A stretch of 64,000 bases of DNA, taken from the NCBI RefSeq assembly GCF_030867145.1, contig NC_134429.1:14818677-14882676 (forward strand), given 5' to 3'. Shown piece by piece: positions 47,395 to 64,000 of this stretch. The notes under the pieces were generated by a model. The model was not told the origin of the DNA. It searched no databases and saw nothing but the letters and a program-made list of their open reading frames with translations. Every line of letters begins with the position of its first letter. Position 1 is the stretch's first letter. The translations under genes and the position numbers were made by a program. Origin of the DNA: Opisthocomus hoazin. Taxonomy: Eukaryota > Chordata > Aves > Opisthocomiformes > Opisthocomidae.

Positions 47395-50300
47395 AAACAA
47401 TACAAGAAAAGACTTGTAAGCCCTTGCACAGGGTTTCTAAGGACTCATTCTTACACGCATCCCCACCCCACCCAAGGATTGGTGCTGTAAATTTCTATTG
47501 TTATACGAATCATAAATGCAGAGTCCTGTAAGAAAACATGGTGTTTTAATTGTGCCTTTGCCCCAAGCTGAGCCACTTTGAGCTCCAGTGGAATATTAAT
47601 AATAGCAGGTGTTTTTATAAAAAATATTATTAAAAAAAAATCCAGTAGCAGCAGAGAATAGTGCTGCAAAGGCTCTGGGTATTTCAGTAAGCGTATGGTT
47701 TTATTGAACTGCTGCACTGATTGGCAAAGGAATGCTGGCAAAATGAGAAGCGAACCCAAGACAATTATGGTACAATTACCAATGTCTGGCACAAAAAAGA
47801 ATGCCTCCAAATTGAACTGTAAACATTTAAAAATAATAGCGGGTTGAGAGACAGCTTTTAGGATTAAACAGTTATACAATATTAAGAGGAATTCCTTCAT
47901 TCCAGCTCTTTGGGTGAAGGAGCCTTTGAGATTTGTACAAGCTTTCTGCTAGACTCCAGGATCTGAAGAAGCAGGCCTCAGCTCGGTGGCAAAGCGGGTG
48001 GACAGAGGAGGGTGCCGTGGGGTGGGACTATCACTGACAAACTACTATGCAAAACCAAAAACAAAAAAAAAAAGCTCGCCTTATTTATATGGAATGTTTG
48101 GTCCCTGCTGGGCTACAGTTATCTCTGGGGGAAAGGAAAGCTAAAAGCCACATTTGCACATGTTAGCTATCTGTAGAGCTTCTTCTGGGGAGGAATGTGT
48201 ATGACAATGCCTTGGTTTCCAGTGATGGGATGAAGAGGGGGGTCAGCCCTTCCCTTCCCCTCTTGGTTTGTGTTTTCTTTTTTCAGGAATTTTAAAAAAA
48301 AAACATAGCGTTTGCAGATTTTACGTTGCTGACAGGGAGATAACTCCATTTTATGCTGCTTTCATGACGTTTAGAGTGGGATAGCTGAAGCATCAGGATA
48401 AACTGACATGCGGTGGAGTAGATGTAGGCTGGAGACATGACATTGGGAGAGTTCCAGGCCACTGTTCCTCAGCAAAGCTGAACATCGGAAAATACTGTAA
48501 TCCGGCTTAGGGAGTAGTAGAATGAATCCCAAAGTACTGCTGCCCTAGCACTAGGGAAGACCAGCCATGTGCTTTCTCTGGGAGAAAGTGAGAAGACCTA
48601 GGCTTTGTCAACCTATCTGTGTTTTGACACAGGAAAAAGCAGCGTCAAAGGGTGGATCGCTTGGTGGTGTTGGAGGAAACTCTGGCGTCATCAAGCTGTT
48701 CGTGGTTATTAGTGGAAATTGTAGCAACTCAGCCAGGTAAAAACAGGGTATAAACCTCAGCCAATAATTTTGTGTTTGTTTTTTAGACCGAGATTGAAAG
48801 TGTAGTTAATACTGCCTAGAGGTAACTGTGTAGGTAACTAGCAGTTGCAAGACTTGGAGTAAATACCAAATGTATTTTGTTTTCATGCCAGGAAGTTAAA
48901 AAACTGCTGTGCAGGAGCAGTGGTAGGACTGGACAGGGAAATACTCGATTTAAGCACCCTCTCAGTGTTATGTGAAGGTAAGCTGGCCAATCCTTTTAGC
49001 TGCCTGAGTGTTGTTTCCAAGCCTCTCGCGTGTTGATTTGAGATCAGCCGGCTTGCGTTGTAAGCATACAGCTGGTATAGATCGGTGTCGCTTTCTTTTG
49101 AAAAAAGCACAAGTGTCTCAGCAAACGGCGTGTTCCTGGGCAGAAATGCAGCTCCGTCCTGCAGCTCTGCAGAGGGGCAGCGCCTTGGAGGGTCTCTGCT
49201 CGCACTGTGACTGTGGGTGCAGCAACCTCCTCTTCGTTTGTTTCCTGTGTCGCTGCCTGGAGTTTCACTGCTGTTGGGATCCGTCTCCTGCTTGGGCACG
49301 ATGGTGCTTTTGGGCCGTGTGAACCAAACGGGCTCCCGGTGGATTTAGAGTGGGGAAGAGCACTGGCGTGGTCCGTCTGACTCCACAGCGTGGAGGCCAC
49401 GATCCGCAATCGATGGCTTCTGTCCAAGAATATCCAAGGATATTCCTCGGTTTCCTTGCTGATTGAATTACTCAGTGCAGTTATTCGTAGAGTAGCTAGC
49501 AACTGCTTGGCTCCCGTGGTGTGGGTTAGGGGTTTTTTCAAAGCCCGGTGCATCGTATAAATGTAGATAACTTTTCTCTGGAAAAGAAACCTTCTTCCAA
49601 AGTGCTCATTCCTATTATTTCTTAGGTGGCCAAAGTGGTAAGTGTCATGTTCACTAGGGCTGCAAGTTGGGGGGGTAGGGGTGGGGCAAGAGATGTGATA
49701 TTTTTCTGAGGGGGCTGGGACTGCATGTTTTCAGTAAAGTACTCTTAAGGTTTTCAAGCCTGTATGAACTTCAGCTGCTAATACGTAGTTTCTCACGAGG
49801 CTGAGAAACCATCTGCCAAAGCTGAATGTCTGTAATGCTTTAGTGACTTTGGTGGAGGCGTTGTTAAGCAATCTACTCGCACGGCCAAGCTGCCTCGTCG
49901 GAGGCTGTCGTTCAGCTCTCCTCAGTTATGAAATGCTCCTTGGTACTGGAGAAGCTGAACAATTTGAATGGCCAGCCGGCTTAGCTGCTGTTATTTTTCT
50001 TTTTAAAACTCAGTGTCCCAGTAGGGAAAAGGCTGAGTGTTCTTGAAACTAGGAGCTGGTATGTCGAGGGTAGGAAAGCGTATCCTCGGTTCGACAGTGA
50101 GAGCCAAGCGAGGAAGCGGGAATTCAGCTGTCGAAACAAGCTGGCTGTAAGCTGTGGTTTATCTCAGAGCCATAATTAACGAGGAGCATCTCTATTAGGG
50201 TTGTGTTTGTTGGTAAGTGTAAGGGGTGTGGGTCTGTAGTAGAGGGTGTAGGAATAACGTGTACGGTGGTGATGTGTACGACGGTAAATTACCGTGGTTG

Positions 50301-52827
50301 TTGGTGTCTATTTCTTGTAACCACATTTAATCCATTTTTAAAGAAGAAAAGGTGTTTTCATACTTGGGTTTGGGGTTTTATTTTCATTTAGGCTGTATAG
50401 GACTTGGTGGATCAGCCTCCTGGGAGTTGCGAGGTTGGTCCTGGACGGTTTCCCTAGGAGGTGTTGGGTTTAGGTTCCAGCGATGCTGCTGATTTTTAGC
50501 TGCCAGTGGTCCTGTTCTGTTGCGTTTAACCACTCTGTAGAAACCAGATCAAAAGCTTGCCAGAAAAAGAATTGTGAAAATGCTGGAAATGATTTTGATG
50601 ACCTCTTTCTTTTTCCTTTGTAAAGCTGTAAATACTTTATTTTTGTTTTCTATTCTTAATGCGGTGTCATATTGACACTTTTTTAGACTTACAATCAGAA
50701 AATCCTCCTCATCGTTCCTCATTTTTTAAAAGGGGATTTCAAGGAAGCAAATTTTTTTTGCTTGTTAGCAGTGTAATAACAGATCAAATTCCTAAAATGG
50801 GTTTGTACAAAAAAATGTTTTCAGTAAACAAATGGCAGTTGCTTTTGTGGATGCATGTTCAAAAATGTCCAAAGAATAATGTGGTACAAACATTTTTTTC
50901 AGTCTTAGTAATTATCATGTTAGTTCATACAACGAAAAAAAAATTGTTTAAAAATGTGTTGTGGGGGAGGTAATGAAACTCATCTAAGCTAAATGTGTAA
51001 ACTATTTATAAAAAACACAGTATATATTCTATTTTTATTAGAAGTTTTTAAAGTGCAGACAGAATTCTGTTAGCCAATGCAATTATTCCCTTGTAAAGTA
51101 TCTTCTGCTCTGGTGGGACTCCAGATTCTCAAACGGTTTCAGGCGACAGTGGCTGTGAAGCACTCGCCCATCGCTTCCTCGGGGTGAGAGTGCAGAAGAA
51201 AAACAGGTTAATGGCTTTGCTGCGACTGCAGAGTTATCGCTGGTTCCCCTGGGTGTTTTTTTTCCTTCCCCTGACTGGGAGGCATTCTGCTGGAGAGGAT
51301 GAGCACCTGAGTACCGGGGCTGGGTGCAGGACAGCGGTCTTAAAACCTGCCCCAAAGCGGGTTTTGTGCTCTGCCTGGTTGGAAGAGAAATTGTGTTTGG
51401 CTACACCGGTGTAAATTGGAATTAGCTTGATGAAACAAAATCATAGATCAGAATTGTGCCTGAATATAGATCTAAAGCTGCTAATATATATATTTTTTTT
51501 TTTGGCATAACTGTTCCTGCCAGCAAAAATACACGTTGGCTCATGGGTCCAGGGTTGGCAGAGGAAAGGCCGTGGCGATTGGTGGGTGCTCGCAGCCTTG
51601 CCGGGCTCTGCAGCAGCCATTCCTCCGACTCCCTCGGCTCTGGGAAGGAGGTTGGTGTTGGGGTGCGCGAGGAAGAGAGCTGCAGTCCCGGGAAGCCTGT
51701 GGTTGCGTTTCACGTCTGAGAGTGCTTCATTTTAGAGCTGAATGTTTCAAGCGTGATTTGTCACAGCAAAATTCAGAAACGATAGTGCTTCCATGGGGTG
51801 TAACACCCTGCTGAGGACTCTCTGCACGTCGCTTCGGGACTTCGGGGTTTTTGTTCCTTCGCACTGGTCCAGCACTTGGTTGCAGGGGAACACGCAGGTT
51901 TTAAAAACGTTTGCCTTCGGTGTTGAGTCACCCCAGCGCTTGGTTTCTAAGCTTGTAGTAGAATGTTACTTGTATCAGTTTACGTTTTAAATGAGAGAAG
52001 AAGTTGCCAGTCAAGGCAACACGTAGTGTCCTGGTGTTAATAACGCTGGTGGTGGAGGGGAACGAGAAACGCTCCCTGCCAAATTCTGAGTTCAGTCCCT
52101 TGCCCGCCAGCTTCTGGAGGGGCAACACTGAAGGCTTGGGCGCGAGGCTTTGGCAGAGTAGTGAAGAAACACTTGATTATTCTTTTTGTCTGTTTTTGTG
52201 TGTAAGTTCAGTGTCTTACGACCCTTCCGCGTTTGCGGAAGCCTTTCGAAGCTTCTCTTTTGAAGAAGCACCAACCGGTGTGTGAGAAGTGGGTAGCTGA
52301 TGCTTCTAGAAATCACGATCCCCTCCTAATTCGAGGCACTTGAGCAGCGAAGCACTCGTGTAAGCCAAGGTGGTGCTCGTGGGCCTGGCTGGCTCCGTCT
52401 TTGGAGGAAACGACGATATTAATGCTGAAAACGAACCCTGGGCTGGCTTCAAGCCCGTGCCGTTGCCACAGCCGAACACCCCAGGACCTCTGTGCCGCAA
52501 ACCCAGCGCCTGTGGCCGGGGGGCTGCCCAAACCCTGTGCGGATTTCACCTGAAATCCTAAAATTTCTTTTTTGTTAGAGCAGGTTGAGCATGATTAAAA
52601 GCTTGGTCACTGGGCACACCTCTTGTGTAACGTGGTTTCACCAAGAGACACGCAATCCGGTCCTGAACACACCTCACCTGTGGCTAAAGTGTACCTAGCA
52701 AAGTTCTGCCAAAAAGGATTATTTATTATTTAACATGTTTAAGTGGAGGGTATTGACGACTCTCTCCCCATGCTGTGTCACTTCTTGTCGGTTCCTCTTA
52801 GGTCATGTAAGAATTTCTTTTATACAC

Positions 52828-52833
52828 ATTAAA
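52828..52833 (+). terminator. IFFO2: Distal poly(A) signal candidate ATTAAA for IFFO2
   Basis: ATTAAA (the second most frequent hexamer) lies in a U-rich stretch next to a TGTAAATA site. Confidence 0.4.
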
Positions 52834-53366
52834 ACAGACTACTGATCAGTGTGGAAATGAACCTGTTTACCATACTGTTGTAAATATTGTGCTTTATAAT
52901 TCTGTATATTAGCTTCTTTTAAAGAAAAAGACTGAACTGATGATGCTGTTCAATCTCTGATGGGGCAAGGACGAAGGATGAACCAGCTCGCGGGCTTGCT
53001 CCGGAGCCGAGGTGTCCATCGATTGCGCTGCGGCTGGCACTCTGTCCCGGCTGTTGGCAGGCAGACCCAGCGCTACGCTGGGTTTCGGACCGGCGAAGGC
53101 TTCGGCAGTCTGATCCCCGCCAGGAGCCTTCGCCCCGCTCCCAGGGCCAGCGGATCATCTCCATTTTCCTTTTCTAGTGCCAAAACCAACCCCACCACCC
53201 TGTCCCGCTCTGCTCTCCGTCCCTCCGTCCGTCCTCAGCCCCGCTGCCCCTCCGGAGCCGTTCATCCCTCGGCGCCCGACCCCTCGCTCCCGGCCCCTGC
53301 GGCCGATGGAGACGGGATACAGTCAGCCTCTGGTTACAAGGAAAAAGGAAAAAAAAAAAGCTATAA

Positions 53367-53372
53367 AATAAA
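53367..53372 (+). terminator. IFFO2: Most distal poly(A) signal candidate AATAAA for IFFO2
   Basis: AATAAA within CTATAAAATAAAACC, followed about 30 nt later by GTGTG. It lies 0.68 kb before the ALDH4A1 start codon. Confidence 0.4.
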
Positions 53373-54043
53373 ACCAAACTCCTGGTGAACGGCTGCAGGT
53401 GTGAATTCTTGGGCTGGAAAACGCCGTTGGAGCGAGAGCTGCTCCTCCTCGGGAGGGGGGGTGATACACCCCGTACCCCCCGGGAAGCTCTCAACTGCCC
53501 CCCCTCAGCTGCCCCTGCCCTCGCTGCAGAGAGACGCCCCCGGCCCCAGCCCCTTTTGGGTGAAAATCTGGGTTATTTGAAGATTTCTCATCTGCTTCGT
53601 TCTCTCTCCCCGCACAGGTTTGCTCCCGCCCCGGCCGGGCCCCCCGCCCGCTTGCCTTTGCTTTGGCTTTGCTGGTTTTGGCTTGTGGGGTTTTAAAATT
53701 GTTTTATTTTTTTAAATTGTTTTTTCAAATTTCTTTTTCGGGCGCCCCGCCCTCTCCCACGTGCCGCAGCGCGCGGGCCGCCCCCCTCTGCCGGGCGCAA
53801 CCACTGTCTCGGGGGGGGGGGGGGGGAAGGGGGGGTGGAGGCGGGGACACCTCACTCCCTCCCCAGGGGGTGGGGTGAACCCGCCCCGCAGCCCCATGCA
53901 GGGAGAGAGCGCGGTGGTGGCGCCGCGCTGGGAGCAACGCGCTTCCCTCCCTCTTCTTTTAATTCACTTCATGGTTTTGTCTTAGTGTGTTCCCCCCCCC
54001 CAGCTGTCCGTTGGGCGCGGCCGCGGAGTGCGGCGGGGCCGGG

Positions 54044-63555
<9,512 letters not shown>

Positions 63556-63760
63556 CGCCCTCGCCCCGGCCCCGCGCCGGTACTACTGATCCTCGACGCA
63601 CAGAGCGGCTTCGCAGCTACGACTGCAAAAATAAGCACTTAAAACTACTGATCTTTAACCTGACAAGCTTAGGTTTTTATTTTTAAAGAAAAATTCTATT
63701 ATTAAATTGTTAACTCAAAAAAAGGAGAAGGCCTGGTAGCTTGCTTGATCACATGAAGCG
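63556..63760 (+). other. ALDH4A1: ALDH4A1 3' UTR (probable)
   Basis: Short AT-rich stretch after the stop, with AAAATAAGC at about 63628 and an ATTAAA poly(A) signal at 63701, then a shift to GC-rich DNA. The 3' UTR is probably about 170-200 nt. Confidence 0.65.
63701..63706 (+). terminator. ALDH4A1: Poly(A) signal candidate ATTAAA for ALDH4A1
   Basis: ATTAAA in TTCTATTATTAAATTG, 146 nt after the stop; no AATAAA is seen between the stop and the window end. Confidence 0.6.
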
Positions 63761-64000
63761 TGCTGAGCGAAGCCGGCGCGGGGAGGTTGGCGGTGCTGCT
63801 GCAGAAGCCTGGACCCCGCGTTCCCGTTCCCTCCCGTTTTGCCCATCCCGAGCGGTCCAGCACGGGTCCCTCTCGACGGGGCTGAGGGAGAGCGCTGGAA
63901 TGAAGGCGGGAGATGAGCAGGGAGAGGCTGGCCCTGTCCCGGTCACCTCTAAACAGCGATGTCCTCCCCTCCGCTGTCCCCAGGCCCTCCTTCGCCCCGG
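63761..64000. other. GC-rich DNA downstream of ALDH4A1 to window end
   Basis: No gene is recognised. GC content rises again after the ALDH4A1 3' UTR, but the window ends too soon to tell whether this is another CpG island. Confidence 0.5.

Larger units (their letters stand above)
47350..53390 (+). other. IFFO2: Probable IFFO2 3' UTR and immediate downstream DNA
   Basis: No coding sequence is recognised between the IFFO2 stop and the ALDH4A1 promoter. AT-rich, U-rich stretches are typical of a long 3' UTR. Candidate elements include TGTAAATA Pumilio sites at 50627 and 52879, and the AU-rich nonamer TTATTTATT at 52719. Poly(A) candidates are AATAAA at 47389, ATTAAA at 52828 and AATAAA at 53367. 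A 5.5-6 kb UTR is plausible; the true end is unknown. Confidence 0.6.

Overview
The window is vertebrate nuclear DNA, almost certainly from a bird. It has GT-AG introns, CpG-island promoters, few interspersed repeats, and CR1 LINE fragments that end in the ATTCTATGA-type tail seen in sauropsid genomes. No bacterial, viral or CRISPR-like system is visible. Two complete protein-coding genes lie head-to-tail on the + strand: IFFO2 (intermediate filament family orphan 2, 9 coding exons, 507 residues) and ALDH4A1 (mitochondrial delta-1-pyrroline-5-carboxylate / glutamate-semialdehyde dehydrogenase, 15 coding exons, 554 residues). From memory, these genes are also adjacent and co-oriented at human 1p36.13, so this is a conserved syntenic block. 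I cannot name the species.

Layout: 1-9.1 kb is intergenic DNA upstream of IFFO2 with no recognisable exon. It does hold two CpG-dense patches (about 4.29-4.65 kb and 6.59-6.76 kb), the first flanked by AT-rich stretches full of homeodomain-type TAAT sites, and a (GGGTT)9 repeat at 7.55 kb. A CR1 fragment lies at 9.19-9.66 kb. The IFFO2 CpG-island promoter follows, with six GGGCGTGG-type boxes at 10.18-10.31 kb. Exon 1 (10,499-11,133) encodes the low-complexity head, coil 1A and a long linker. Intron 1 is 24.6 kb and repeat-poor, with several candidate regulatory patches. Exons 2-9 lie between 35.7 and 47.35 kb. After the stop comes about 5.5-6 kb of probable 3' UTR with an AU-rich nonamer, two Pumilio-type sites and several candidate poly(A) signals.

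ALDH4A1 starts in a second CpG island (about 53.7-54.6 kb) only 0.65 kb after the most distal IFFO2 poly(A) candidate. It is compact (9.5 kb) with mostly short GC-rich introns. A 0.4-kb CR1 fragment sits in intron 1, a CR1 tail scrap in intron 5 and an older CR1 3' end in intron 8. All superfamily catalytic and cofactor residues are present. The aldehyde anchor loop has Ala where I recall Ser513 in mammals. The two genes are not functionally coupled as far as is known: one is a cytoskeletal/nuclear filament-family protein, the other a step of proline catabolism.

Exon boundaries were set by hand from splice signals, reading-frame continuity and remembered human protein sequence. Every internal junction keeps the frame and uses GT-AG. 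Transcription starts, UTR ends and all regulatory calls are inferences from sequence alone.
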